Program-made: the position numbers and the translations under genes
Part shown: one piece after another, positions 17,451 to 27,000 of the stretch
Position numbering within the stretch: position 1 is the first letter of the stretch
Layout of the letters: every line of letters begins with the position of its first letter
Notes under the pieces: model-generated
What the model was told of the DNA's origin: nothing
The model's database searches: none
The model's input: the letters and a program-made list of their open reading frames with translations, nothing else
Assembly: GCF_010894435.1 (NCBI RefSeq)
Contig: NZ_JAAIXZ010000027.1
Span: forward strand, 62,001 to 126,000
Direction of reading: 5' to 3'
DNA: 64,000 bases
Source of the DNA: Pyxidicoccus trucidator
GTDB taxonomy: Bacteria; Myxococcota; Myxococcia; Myxococcales; Myxococcaceae

Positions 17451-19022
17451 ATGAACGCGTCCAACGTTGGAAAGGGGCTCGGGGCCTTCGGGCTCCTGCT
17501 CCTGCTGTCGAGCCCGTTCACCCTGTTCGTCACGTCGGGCAGCCTCATGGCCGCTGGCGTGAAGGCGGGCCTCGGCCTGCTGCTGCTGGGGGCGTACTTC
17601 GCCACCAACTTCAAGCAGTTCGGCCAGTTCGCCTCGCGCAAGTCGAGCTTCTTCTTCGCCACCACGGTGCTCACCGCGGCGGTGGTGCTCGCCGGGCTGG
17701 TGGCGGTGAACTACATCGCCTTCAAGAAGAACCAGCGCTGGGATTTGACGAAGGAGAAGATCTACACGCTGGCGCCGCAGACCACGGCCACGCTGGGGGC
17801 CTTGCCGGACAAGGTGCGTGCCTTCGGCTTCATCCCGCCCTCGCACCCGTACTACGGCCTGCTGGAGGAGCTGTTCCAGCGCTACCACGCGGAGGCACCG
17901 GAGAAGTTCGAGTACTCCTTCAAGGACCCGCGCCGCAGCCCGGACCTGGCCGCGAAGTACCAGCTCAAGGAGGGCCAGACGACGGTGGTGCTGGTGCGTG
18001 GCGAGGGCGACACCGCGGCGCACACCACGCTCAACACCCTGTCCGAGCAGGAGCTGACCAACGCCCTGGTGAAGCTCAGCGCGGTGGGCTCGCAGAAGGT
18101 CTACTTCGTCACCGGCCATGGCGAGTGGCCTCTCCAGAAGGAACAGGCGTCGCCCACGGACCCGGGCGCCAGCCTGTCCGAGCTCATCCGCCAGCTCCGG
18201 CAGGAGGGCTACACCCCGGAGGCGCTGAACCTCGCGGGGAAGACGGAGGTGCCGAAGGACGCCTCGCTCGTCATCATCGCCGGAGCGAGGGCGCCGTTCG
18301 CGAAGCCGGAGGTGGAGACGCTTCAGCGGTACCTGTCCACGGGTGGACGGATGCTCTACTTCGCGGACGCGGGGCTGCAGGACGGCCTGGACGCGCTGCT
18401 GGCCGAGCATGGCGTGCAGGTGGATGAGGGCATCGCCGCGGACACGCAGTTCAACAGCGGCAACCCGTACGTGGTGCTGTCGCCCTTCTACAGCGAGCAC
18501 GACATCGTCAAGCCGATGCGGGCGCGCGGGCTGAACATCGAGTTCCCCACCGCGCGCAGCCTGTCCGTGCTCCGTGGCGGCCTGGCGCCGGGCGTGAAGG
18601 TGGAGCCGGTCGTGCACACCTCGCAGTACGGCTGGGTGGAGACGAAGCCGGACGAGAACGCCATGCCGTCGGACGGCGAGAAGACGGGCCAGCTCACGCT
18701 GGTGGTGGCCGTCACGCGGGACACGAAGGAGTCGCAGGACAAGCGCTTCGACCAGGCGCGGCTGGTGGTGGTGGGTGACTCCGAAATCCTCCTGGACCCG
18801 AACTGGGGGCACGAGCCCAACCGCAACCTGGTGATGAACTCGCTGGGCTGGGCGTCCAACCAGATACAGAAGATCACCATCCGCCCGCCGGACCGCGAGG
18901 TGTCCACGCTGGAGCTGGACGAGGCGTCGATGGACGGCATCCGCTTCGTGTCCACGGACCTGCTGCCCCTGTCCCTGCTGGGCATGGGGCTGGCCATCTG
19001 GCTCTCGAGGCGCAACAAGTGA
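17451..19022 (+). CDS. GldG-like ABC-associated periplasmic protein
   Basis: A 523-residue membrane-anchored protein of the GldG/DUF4350-like ABC auxiliary family. Three spans lie in the first 95 residues, and a large extracytoplasmic domain follows. It opens with RWDLTKEKIYTLAPQT and includes VYFVTGHGEWPL, LVIIAGARAPF and GGRMLYFADAG, a Rossmann-like pattern of this family. A final span lies near the C-terminus (LLPLSLLGMGLAIWL) before SRRNK. GldG works with GldF and GldA in Flavobacterium, where their loss affects gliding. In other phyla the family is linked generally to ABC export. The stop codon overlaps the next gene by four bases. Confidence 0.85.
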   Translation: MNASNVGKGLGAFGLLLLLSSPFTLFVTSGSLMAAGVKAGLGLLLLGAYFATNFKQFGQFASRKSSFFFATTVLTAAVVLAGLVAVNYIAFKKNQRWDLTKEKIYTLAPQTTATLGALPDKVRAFGFIPPSHPYYGLLEELFQRYHAEAPEKFEYSFKDPRRSPDLAAKYQLKEGQTTVVLVRGEGDTAAHTTLNTLSEQELTNALVKLSAVGSQKVYFVTGHGEWPLQKEQASPTDPGASLSELIRQLRQEGYTPEALNLAGKTEVPKDASLVIIAGARAPFAKPEVETLQRYLSTGGRMLYFADAGLQDGLDALLAEHGVQVDEGIAADTQFNSGNPYVVLSPFYSEHDIVKPMRARGLNIEFPTARSLSVLRGGLAPGVKVEPVVHTSQYGWVETKPDENAMPSDGEKTGQLTLVVAVTRDTKESQDKRFDQARLVVVGDSEILLDPNWGHEPNRNLVMNSLGWASNQIQKITIRPPDREVSTLELDEASMDGIRFVSTDLLPLSLLGMGLAIWLSRRNK

Positions 19023-20539
19023 ACCAGACACAGAAGAACCTGGTGACGTTGCTGGCCCTCACCGCCGCGGCGGCGGGGCTGGGCCTCTACGCGTGGTACG
19101 GCGTGAAGGAGCCCGAGGAGCGCAAGGCCGAGCACAAGGAGGTGACGGAGCAGCTCTTCGCCGCCCACGAGGCCGGCGAGAAGGGCGAGGACGGTGGTGC
19201 TCCGCCGGCGCCCGTCTTCACGCAGCTCACGGTGAAGGCGAGCGGCGGCACCACGGAGCTGGTGCGCGAGAAGGACGGCACCTGGAAGGTCACTGCCCCC
19301 GTGTCCGCCCGCGCGGAGGCGTCCGTGGTGGAGGCCATCACGAGCACGCTGGCGTCGTCGAAGTTCGCCGCCACCGTGGAGGAGGCGCCCACCAACGCGG
19401 ACCTGGAGAAGTACGGGCTGAAGACGCCGGTCTTCACCGTGACGGCGAAGGCGTACGTGAGCGACCCGTCGCGGGAGCGCACGGTGACGCTGTACGGTGG
19501 CATCGAGAACACCTTCGACGGCTCCGTCTACGTGCGGCGCGAGGGAGACCCGAAGGTGTATGCCGCGCCGGGCGCGGTGCGCTGGTCGCTGGACAAGGAC
19601 ACCTTCACGCTGCGCTCGAAGGAGTTCCTCGGGCCGCTGGAGGAGCCCTCGCTCCAGAGCATCGAGGTGAAGGCCAGGGCGAACGCGTACCTGCTGGCGC
19701 GCGACACGGCTGGGACGGGGTGGCGGCTGGTGAAGCCGGTGGCGGTGCGCGCGGACGAGGTGAAGGTGGCGGACCTGCTGTCGGGGCTGAAGGAGCAGCG
19801 GGCGCTGTCCTTCCCGACCGACACGGCGGAGGCTCGCAGGAAGCTGGGCCTGGAGGCGCCGGTGGTGGACGCGCGCTTCACGCCGACGACCGGCGAGCCG
19901 GTGCGGGTACGCCTGTCCGCGGTGTCCGAAGACGGTGCCACGAGGGTGTACGCGCTGCGCGAGCAGGGCGCGCACGCGCTGCTGGGCGAGGTTCCCGAGC
20001 ACGCGCTGACGCTGCTGGACGTGGGCGTGCCGGAGCTGAAGGACAAGCGGGTGCTGGACTTCCGTCGCGAGGACGTGAAGCGCGCGGTGTTCCACCCGGG
20101 CGGCGGCGCGGAGCCCATCACCGTGGTGAGCGTGTCCGGCACGGACGGCGGCGCCGGGGTGTGGGAGGTGGAGTCTCCGAAGCGCGGCAAGGCGCAGCAC
20201 TTCAGGGTGGTGTCGGTGCTGGGCTCGCTGGACACCTTCAAGGCGTCGGGCTTTGGCGAGGCGAAGCCGAAGAATTGGGCGAAGTACGGCCTCACCGACG
20301 CGTCGAAGGGCGCGGTGCTGCACGGGGCGGACGGGAAGGAGCTGGCGCGGCTGTGGCTGGGCAACGAGGTGAAGGACAAGCCCGGCACGGTGTACGCGCG
20401 CGGCTCCGGGCCGGACGTGCTGGAGGTGTCCGCCACGTGGGTGGAGCTGCCCACGAAGCCGGAGGACCTGCTACAGCCCCCGCCCTCCCCCGCCGGTACC
20501 GACGGTGGGCCGGACGCGACGGCCACGCCCACGCCGTGA
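19019..20539 (+). CDS. DUF4340-type membrane-anchored protein
   Basis: A 506-residue protein with one N-terminal membrane anchor (LVTLLALTAAAAGLGLYAWYG) and a large extracytoplasmic region. That region has repeated TTELVREKDGTWKVTAPV-like beta modules typical of DUF4340, which is found next to GldG-like genes in many bacteria. The tail is Pro/Thr-rich (TDGGPDATATPTP). It starts with GTG at 19019, overlapping the TGA of the preceding gene (GTGA), so translation is coupled. It is the last gene of the cassette and converges on the SET-domain gene 18 bases further. The biochemical role is unknown; a substrate-handling or complex-stabilising role outside the membrane is inference. Confidence 0.85.
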   Translation: MNQTQKNLVTLLALTAAAAGLGLYAWYGVKEPEERKAEHKEVTEQLFAAHEAGEKGEDGGAPPAPVFTQLTVKASGGTTELVREKDGTWKVTAPVSARAEASVVEAITSTLASSKFAATVEEAPTNADLEKYGLKTPVFTVTAKAYVSDPSRERTVTLYGGIENTFDGSVYVRREGDPKVYAAPGAVRWSLDKDTFTLRSKEFLGPLEEPSLQSIEVKARANAYLLARDTAGTGWRLVKPVAVRADEVKVADLLSGLKEQRALSFPTDTAEARRKLGLEAPVVDARFTPTTGEPVRVRLSAVSEDGATRVYALREQGAHALLGEVPEHALTLLDVGVPELKDKRVLDFRREDVKRAVFHPGGGAEPITVVSVSGTDGGAGVWEVESPKRGKAQHFRVVSVLGSLDTFKASGFGEAKPKNWAKYGLTDASKGAVLHGADGKELARLWLGNEVKDKPGTVYARGSGPDVLEVSATWVELPTKPEDLLQPPPSPAGTDGGPDATATPTP

Positions 20540-20557
20540 GTCCTGGGGAGCCGCGCC

Positions 20558-20950
20558 TCACATCCGCTCGGGCTCGATGATGCCCGCGAACGGCTCCCAG
20601 CTGTCCTCCATGGTGACGTAGTCGTCGGTGAGCTCCTCGCCCTCGGCGATGTCCCGGAGCGCGAGCGTGTACTGCCGCGTCGGGTCGTTGCCGCAGTTCG
20701 GCCTGAGCGAGTGGTTCATGAACCGCGCGTGGTCACCGCACAGCACCAGCGTGCCCCGGTCGCTGTACGCATAGCGCGACAGGAAGGCCTTCATCATCGG
20801 AGGCATCGCCTTCAATTCCCCGGGCGTGAAGCGCTGGTCCACTGGCGGGTCGAACCCCCAGACGACCGAGCCCTTCGAGATGGGCTCGCCCGCGAAGAGA
20901 CCGATGCCGTGGATGCCAGACTGAGCGATGTACGCCTTCACGCGCAGCAT
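20558..20950 (-). CDS. SET-domain protein (predicted lysine methyltransferase)
   Basis: A 130-residue protein that is almost entirely a SET domain. The N-terminal GIGLFAGEPISKGSVVWGF motif, RFMNHSLRPNCGND (the catalytic NHS motif) and GEELTDDY (the GEEL.DY pseudoknot motif) are all present. SET proteins transfer a methyl group from S-adenosylmethionine to lysine. The free-standing bacterial form may modify a ribosomal or DNA-associated protein, but the target is unknown. The ATG at 20950 gives the family start MLRVKAYIA; the open frame runs further upstream without family similarity. The next gene on this strand starts 163 bases upstream with no gene between. Confidence 0.85.
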   Translation of the reverse strand: MLRVKAYIAQSGIHGIGLFAGEPISKGSVVWGFDPPVDQRFTPGELKAMPPMMKAFLSRYAYSDRGTLVLCGDHARFMNHSLRPNCGNDPTRQYTLALRDIAEGEELTDDYVTMEDSWEPFAGIIEPERM

Positions 20951-21113
20951 GGTGAGTGCCCTCGACTCGCCGGGCCCCGATGCCCTGGCACCGTCCGGTC
21001 CGCGCCTCCATGCACAAAAGTATCTATGCAGGGCGCCAGGAGAAGACCCACCCGGGAGCCCCCACTCCGGTGGGCAGCCGGCTACCTCGCGTGAGTCTCC
21101 GACCGAGGTCCAC

Positions 21114-22586
21114 TCAGTGCAGCAAGCCCACGTCCACCTGGGGCACCGGCGCATCGATGAAGCGCTCGTAGTCCTGGTCCACCTGGTCCGCGTAGGCACA
21201 GGCGAAGTCGGCAACCGACTGCTCGAAGCACGGGCCGCTCCCCAGGTAGCCGGCGATGGCGGCGGCATCTCCCGTGCGCGCGTGGGCCCGGGCGAGCGTG
21301 GCGCCGCAGGACTCCGCGTATTCGAGGAACATGGCCGGCTCCATCTTCTCCACGTCCAGCGCGCCCTTCATGTCGCGCAACTGCCTGACGTAGAAGGCCC
21401 CCATCCCCTCCACCTCCGTCCACCCGAGGAAGAGGTCCGAGAAGGCCTGCATCCGCTTCTGGCCCACCACCACGCGCTCTCCGGCGCTTCGGAAGCCGCT
21501 CGGGCCCAGGTAGGGCTCCAGCACGGACGCCTGCGCCTCCTTCACCTGGAGGACCAACGGGTCATCGCCACCGTTGCCCTGGCACAGCACCACGTACGCC
21601 TGGAGCCCCACGCTGCCCACGCCCACCACCTTGAAGCCCCACTCCTGCTGCTGGTACCGCAGGCAGAGGTCCCGCATGGCGCCGTCCAGCGAGGTCAGGT
21701 ACCCCACGGCCAGCCGCTTCATCCGACGGCGCAGCTCCGCCGCGGAGATGCCCATCTTCACCGAGGCGAGCGGGAAGAGCAGCGGAGGTTGATACGCGAG
21801 GTGCCGGCGGCCCTCTCGCTCCTCGGTGAGCTTCTCCACGGCGTGCGCGCTGGTGTGGCGGCGGGCCTTCTCCACCGCCTCCGCCGCCAGCCCGCTCGCG
21901 CCATGACAGTCGCGCATGAGCTGCTTCGCGTCCACGCCTCTCGACCACACCTCCAGCAGACCCTGCGGGGCCAGCTCCCGCATCATCAGCCGGTAGGCCT
22001 TCACCGCATGACGGGCGGCCTTCCTCCCGTAGCCGAGCCCGTTCTGCCGCGCCGCCACCACGCAGCTCGCGGCCAGCCGCTTCACGTCCCACTCGAAGGG
22101 GCCGGGCAGCGTCTCGTCGAAGTCGTTGAGGTCGAAGATGAGGCGGCGCTCCGGAGTGCCGAAGAGTCCGAAGTTGGCCAGGTGCGCGTCACCACACAAC
22201 TGGCTGCGCAGGCCGCTCACCGGCGTGTGGGACAGGTCCCGGGCCATGACGAACGGAGTGCCCCGCAGGAAGGCGAAGCTCGACTCGGCCATGCGCTCGT
22301 GGCGCACGGGCACCAGCCACGGCAGCCGAGTCGCGTCCGAGCGGCGGAGCTGCTCCAGGGGGGCGCGCCCGCGAAAGGGCTTCCACTTCGCATGGGCGCT
22401 TCGCGGACAGCGCTTGCGCAGGGCCCGACCCGCCGCCATGCGCTCGTCGACGCTCCGGAAGTCCCCCCGGGAGAGCAGCGAGGGCTTCCGACCCCGGGGC
22501 GCGCGGCGGACCTGCTGCTGCCGCTCGGCGGAGACCAGGGGAACCTTCGCGGCCCCCAGCTCTTCGGATGGGTGCTCCGGGTCCAT
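21114..22586 (-). CDS. DUF2252 family protein
   Basis: A 490-residue cytoplasmic protein of the DUF2252 family, which is distantly related to aminoglycoside-phosphotransferase/kinase folds. Visible family motifs are FAFLRGTPFVMARDL, CGDAHLANFG (a catalytic-loop-like HxxN), FDLNDFDET (metal-binding DLNDFD) and SVGLQAYVVL. The N-terminus has a Lys/Arg-rich extension (RRAPRGRKPSLLSRGDFRSV) before the RMAAGRALRK helix. No signal peptide or membrane span is present. GGGAGGAG lies 9-16 bases before the ATG. The substrate is unknown; a kinase-like activity is suggested by fold only. Confidence 0.85.
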   Translation of the reverse strand: MDPEHPSEELGAAKVPLVSAERQQQVRRAPRGRKPSLLSRGDFRSVDERMAAGRALRKRCPRSAHAKWKPFRGRAPLEQLRRSDATRLPWLVPVRHERMAESSFAFLRGTPFVMARDLSHTPVSGLRSQLCGDAHLANFGLFGTPERRLIFDLNDFDETLPGPFEWDVKRLAASCVVAARQNGLGYGRKAARHAVKAYRLMMRELAPQGLLEVWSRGVDAKQLMRDCHGASGLAAEAVEKARRHTSAHAVEKLTEEREGRRHLAYQPPLLFPLASVKMGISAAELRRRMKRLAVGYLTSLDGAMRDLCLRYQQQEWGFKVVGVGSVGLQAYVVLCQGNGGDDPLVLQVKEAQASVLEPYLGPSGFRSAGERVVVGQKRMQAFSDLFLGWTEVEGMGAFYVRQLRDMKGALDVEKMEPAMFLEYAESCGATLARAHARTGDAAAIAGYLGSGPCFEQSVADFACAYADQVDQDYERFIDAPVPQVDVGLLH

Positions 22587-22702
22587 GGCGGTCGCTCCTC
22601 CCTGGGAAGCTGGGGCTGGACCGTGGGGACCGGAAGCACCCGACCTGGGGAGCGCTGCCCGCCTGCCTGCCCTGCGTCCCGTCGCCGCGTGCTCCCCGTG
22701 GC

Positions 22703-23023
22703 TCAGGGCGCGGGAGGTGGCAGCGAGGCCGGGGGCTTCACGTCCCGGATGCGTGCCTTGCCCGAGCGCTTCTCCAGCACGTCGAGCGTGACGTCCACCG
22801 TCTTCCCCGCCACGCGGTTCACCAGACGGACCATCGCGTACGAAGTCGACACGGCCAGGTCGTGCAGCTCGTGCACGCGGCGGACGGGGGCCTCCAGCGG
22901 ACGTATCTTCCGCAGCAGCCGGAAGGGCACCGCGGCGGTGCGCTTGTGCACGCCCTCGACGGCCGTCGCGCCCTTGTCCACCACGTCCTGCACCAGGGCC
23001 TTCAGCCCGCGCCAGCGCTTCAT
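22703..23023 (-). CDS. Small conserved helical protein coupled to a lipase-like gene
   Basis: A 106-residue protein of unknown function. It is basic and helical (ALVQDVVDKGATAVEGVHKR, VRRVHELHDLAVSTSYAMVRL), with no signal peptide and a Pro-rich end. Its ATG overlaps the stop of the upstream alpha/beta-hydrolase gene (ATGA), so the two are translated together and probably act together. The heptad-like spacing of Val/Leu suggests a coiled coil or amphipathic membrane-binding helix. I do not recognise a named family. A regulator, or a membrane or polymer-granule-binding partner for the hydrolase, is inferred only from this coupling. Confidence 0.7.
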   Translation of the reverse strand: MKRWRGLKALVQDVVDKGATAVEGVHKRTAAVPFRLLRKIRPLEAPVRRVHELHDLAVSTSYAMVRLVNRVAGKTVDVTLDVLEKRSGKARIRDVKPPASLPPPAP

Positions 23024-24081
23024 GGGGACGCCTCCTCGAACCAGGCCCGGAGCCGGGCGTAGACCTGTGCGTCGTGCGCCAGCGCGACGTGGTGGATGCC
23101 GGTGACTACCCGCACGTTCTCCGGCGGGACGAGGAGGTCGTGGACCGCGCCTCCGGCCCTGCCCGCGGCGCTCGTCAGGGGGACCACTCCGTCTCCGAAC
23201 AGCATGGACAGCAGGTGGCGCTCCTGCGCGGCCAGCGCGCCCACGACCAGGTGGTGCGAGATGCGAGGAAGCAACGGCACGGGATGCGCTCGACTCTGGA
23301 GCGGCACGTCCGGGTCCCCGTCCTCCCAGTCCCGTCGCAGCAGGCGGGCGACACCCAGGTCCTTCACGCCGCTGCTGCGCAGGTCCGCCACGTCCGCGAT
23401 GAGCTGCGTGTACGCATTGGGCACCTTGCGCAGCACCCACGAGACGGCGCGGCCCACGCGCTCCAGCGGGCTGCCCAGGTGCGGCACGCCGATGTAGACG
23501 GCACGGCGGACGTGGGACAGCCACGTGTGGCCCGCCTCGGCGGCCACGTGACACGCGCTGCGCACAACGAGCCCGCCCATGCTGTAGCCCACCAGGACGA
23601 GCTCCTCGACGGGCACCGGGAACGCGGCGACGAGCTCCTCCAGCAGCCGCGCCAGGGACTCGCCGTTGTCGGAGATGTGCAGGCCCGTGTTGTAGCGAAG
23701 GTAGAGCGGAGTGAAGCCCGCGTCTTGCTCCAGCAACGAGCCGTAGGTCACCGCCGGCTCGGAGGGGAAGGACCAGACGGCCTCCGTCACCGCCAGCCCG
23801 TGGACCCAGAGCGCCAGACGGCCACGCGAGTGGGGATACGCCCGCTGGAGCGACTCGCGGTCGAGCCGGAGCGGGCGCCCGTCATGGAAGAACTCCATCG
23901 GCGTGGCCAGCCCGTTGTCCTGCCGGTGGAGGTAGTCCCCCACCACGCCATTGAGGACGCCGATGGCGAACTCCACCCCGCCACCGCTCGCACGCGCTGG
24001 AGGAACCACGGGGGCTTCCGGCGCGGAGGCCGGCACATCCATCGCTTCGATAGGAGTCACAGGGGCCTCGTGGCCCAACAT
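23020..24081 (-). CDS. Alpha/beta-hydrolase, lipase/PGAP1-like
   Basis: A 353-residue serine hydrolase. Key motifs are LALWVHGLAVTEAVW (oxyanion HG), LVLVGYSMGGLVVRSA (nucleophile Ser in GYSMGG), AVYIGVPHLGSPLERVG (typical of PGAP1 and triacylglycerol lipases), GDGVVPLTSAAG (acid residue) and a late GIHHVALAHD (catalytic His). No clear signal peptide is present, so it is probably cytoplasmic or peripheral. A Pro/Ala-rich N-terminus precedes the catalytic domain. An in-frame GTG two codons upstream (24087) is an equally possible start. It is separated from the upstream ABC-peptidase gene by at most 15 bases. Substrate class (ester or lipid) is inferred from fold. Confidence 0.82.
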   Translation of the reverse strand: MLGHEAPVTPIEAMDVPASAPEAPVVPPARASGGGVEFAIGVLNGVVGDYLHRQDNGLATPMEFFHDGRPLRLDRESLQRAYPHSRGRLALWVHGLAVTEAVWSFPSEPAVTYGSLLEQDAGFTPLYLRYNTGLHISDNGESLARLLEELVAAFPVPVEELVLVGYSMGGLVVRSACHVAAEAGHTWLSHVRRAVYIGVPHLGSPLERVGRAVSWVLRKVPNAYTQLIADVADLRSSGVKDLGVARLLRRDWEDGDPDVPLQSRAHPVPLLPRISHHLVVGALAAQERHLLSMLFGDGVVPLTSAAGRAGGAVHDLLVPPENVRVVTGIHHVALAHDAQVYARLRAWFEEASP

Positions 24082-24096
24082 TGACACAGTGCGGCA

Positions 24097-27000
24097 TCAA
24101 TCGCCAGGGCCGCCCCGCTGGGTGGCAGCGACGGGCTTCACGGCGTTGTCCGTCCGCTCCAGCTCGACGCGGCGGAGGAACGGGTCCACGCCGACGTAGA
24201 CGGGCCGCGCGTTCACGATGACGGACACCTCGGTCGACGCGCCCATGAAGCGATGCTTCGCCGCGTACAGCGGGGAGTCCTCCCCGGACAGGGCCTCCGG
24301 GTGCTGGGAGAACACGCCGATGTCCAGCTCCTCATCCAGCTCCAGCGGGACATGCTCGCCGCCACGTCGGGCTGTCTTCGCCGCGGCAATCCGGGCGGTG
24401 ACGCGGTAGCGCCCGTCCGCCAGGGACTCGTACGTCGCGGACTCCACCTTCAGGTCGTACAGCACGACCTCCTTCAGCCACTGGTCGATGAGCAGGTGGT
24501 GGGCCTCGGGGGCCTCGGCGTGCAGCGCGGCCAGCAGGTCTCTCGTCGTCGGCTGCGCGTTCGGCCAGGCCCGCTCCCGCACGAGCCGTCGCAGTGCCCG
24601 GTTCATCGCCGTCTCGCCCAGGAGGTCTCTCAGGGCGTTCATCACCACCGCGCCCTTGCCGTAGTAGAGGTACGGGTGGTCCTTCACCTCGGTGAGCGGC
24701 GGCTCCTCGGCGGCCTCGGCGGCCCGTCCCCGCAGGTAGCGGTCCAGGTCGAAGGCCAGCACGTCGCGCAGGTGCGGCTCCCCATGGGTGGCCCTCACCA
24801 CCAGCTGCTCGGAGTACTTCGCCAGCGCCTCGGTAATCGTCGCGGCCCCCGGACCGTTCGCAGGGTCCACCTGGTGTCCCCACCACTGGTGGGCCACCTC
24901 ATGCGCGATGCGCCGGGTGATGAGGTCCACGCCGTCATGGCTCGCATCCGACAGGAAGCCCCGGTGCTCCGGGTAGTAGATGGTGTTCGACAGCGCGAGC
25001 GCGCCGAAACTCCAGGAGGAGGGCACCTCCACGATGCGCAGCTGCTCGTGGGGATAGGGGCCGAACTGCTCGCCGAAGATGTCCAGCGATCGCGTCGCCG
25101 CGGTCATCATCCGGGCCACGTTGTGCGCGTGCGCGGGGTGGTAATACAGCTCCACGTCGATGCCCCGGTGCCGCACCTTCTCCACCGCGTAGCGGGCGGA
25201 CACGAAGGCGAAGTAGTTGAGCATGGGGCGGTCCATCACATAGTGGAAGTAGCGTCGGCCGCCATCCCGCCACTCCTTCCGCAGGACACCGGGCGCCACC
25301 GCGAGCTGGTCCTCCGAGGTCGACAGCGTCGTCTCCAGGGTGGTCCACGCCCGCGCGCTGCTGCCCTCCGCGAGCCCCAGGTCCCCCTCGGCCGCCGCCT
25401 CGATTGCCGGCGTCTCGGGGAGGCCCCGCTTGCGTCGCTCGCGCGCGTCCTTGAGCTCGTACCCCTTCCGGTAGCCGATGGAAGGGAACGCCTCCAGGTT
25501 GGTGATGAACGAGCCGTTCTCGACGATGGAGGAATCGAGCTCCGAGACCTGGATGCCCCGTCGCGCCACATCGATGGCGAAGGTCAGCTCGACCCGTGCG
25601 CCGGGCGGCAGGGGGCGCTCCAGCTTGAACGCGTACATCCCGAAGCGCGCGTCGTGCGAGTGCAGCCGCGCGCCCACAAGCATCAGCGCGGCCAGGCTCA
25701 CGTCGCGACGCACGGAGAGCCAGACCGTCTCGATGGCCTCCGAGGTGCGGTTCTCCAGTTGGTACGTGCCGGCCACCTGGTAACGCCGCTCCGAGGGGAA
25801 GAGGTCGACGGTGGACTTCACCGCCACGACGCTCGGCTGCGCCAGCGTCTCGTAGCGCTGGTACGCCTTCTCGTAGTCCGCCTTCCAGTCGGCGAGCCCC
25901 GAGCGCGTCTCGTAGATGTTCAGCACGTTGGTGCCGTGGAAGATGACGGCTCCCGTCACTCCGAAGACGCCCAGGCAGGCCACCGCTCCCACCCGGCCGC
26001 TCCGTCCCCACATCCGGGGCAGTGCCGCGAGGCGCGCACGCAGAGGAGGACTGACGCCGCGCCGCCACAGGCCGCACGTGATGAGCCCCAGCAGGCCCGC
26101 CAGGGCGCTCCAGTACACCATGAGCGCGGAGAAGGGCCCGACGGCGGCCCCGAAGCCATCCAGGTCCGAGTGCCGCGGGGCCGGAACGCTCGCGAACCGC
26201 ACGAGGCCATGCTCCAGCCCCACCAGCTCGCCCTGCCGGACGACCAGCGCGAGGAGCAGGGCCAGGAACATCCCCACGTACCGGTTGGGACTCAGCGTCT
26301 GGAGCAACAGCGCCGCCACCGCGAACAGCAGCAGCGGCAACCCCGTGAAGTACAGAAGCGACAGGTACAGCCCCGGCTCCAGGTGGTGGTAGCCGCGCGA
26401 GAGCTGGAACAGCACCGCGATGCCCACCGCCGTGGCGGCCAGCACGCACGTCAGCACGGCCAGCACCAAGAGCTTCGACAGGTAGAACACCGCGCTGGAC
26501 ACCGGCGTAGCGTCGAGGAGCGCGCTCATGCCGACGACGCGCTCCCGCCAGACCAGCTCGGCGCCAAAGTAGACGACGGTGAGCGTGCCGATGAGGGACA
26601 GCGCCTGCTGGAGGCCCGGGAGCAGCAGCCCCGTCGTGGGCAGCAACTGCGTGCCGTACTCCGTGCGGGTGGCTCCGGCGGCGACGTCCATGCCCACCAC
26701 GACGACCCACAGCGCCAGCAGCGACAGGAAGGCGCCACTCTTCAGGACGTAGCGCGACTCCAGCCCCACGGCGGACTTCAGCGCGGCCCACGATAGCGAG
26801 GCAGCACCGCTCGCGCTCGCCACCGGGCGGTACGCGGCTGAGACTGGCGCCGCCGTGGAGGTCTCTCCCCTACCCGTCTTCGTCCCGGCCGCCACGCGGA
26901 AGGCGAAGCACCGATAGACGAGCCCCAGCACGCCAGCCGAGACGCCCAGCCACAGGAGGCGGTTCAGCAGGAACGGCCCTTCCAGTGCGAGCAGGCGCGT

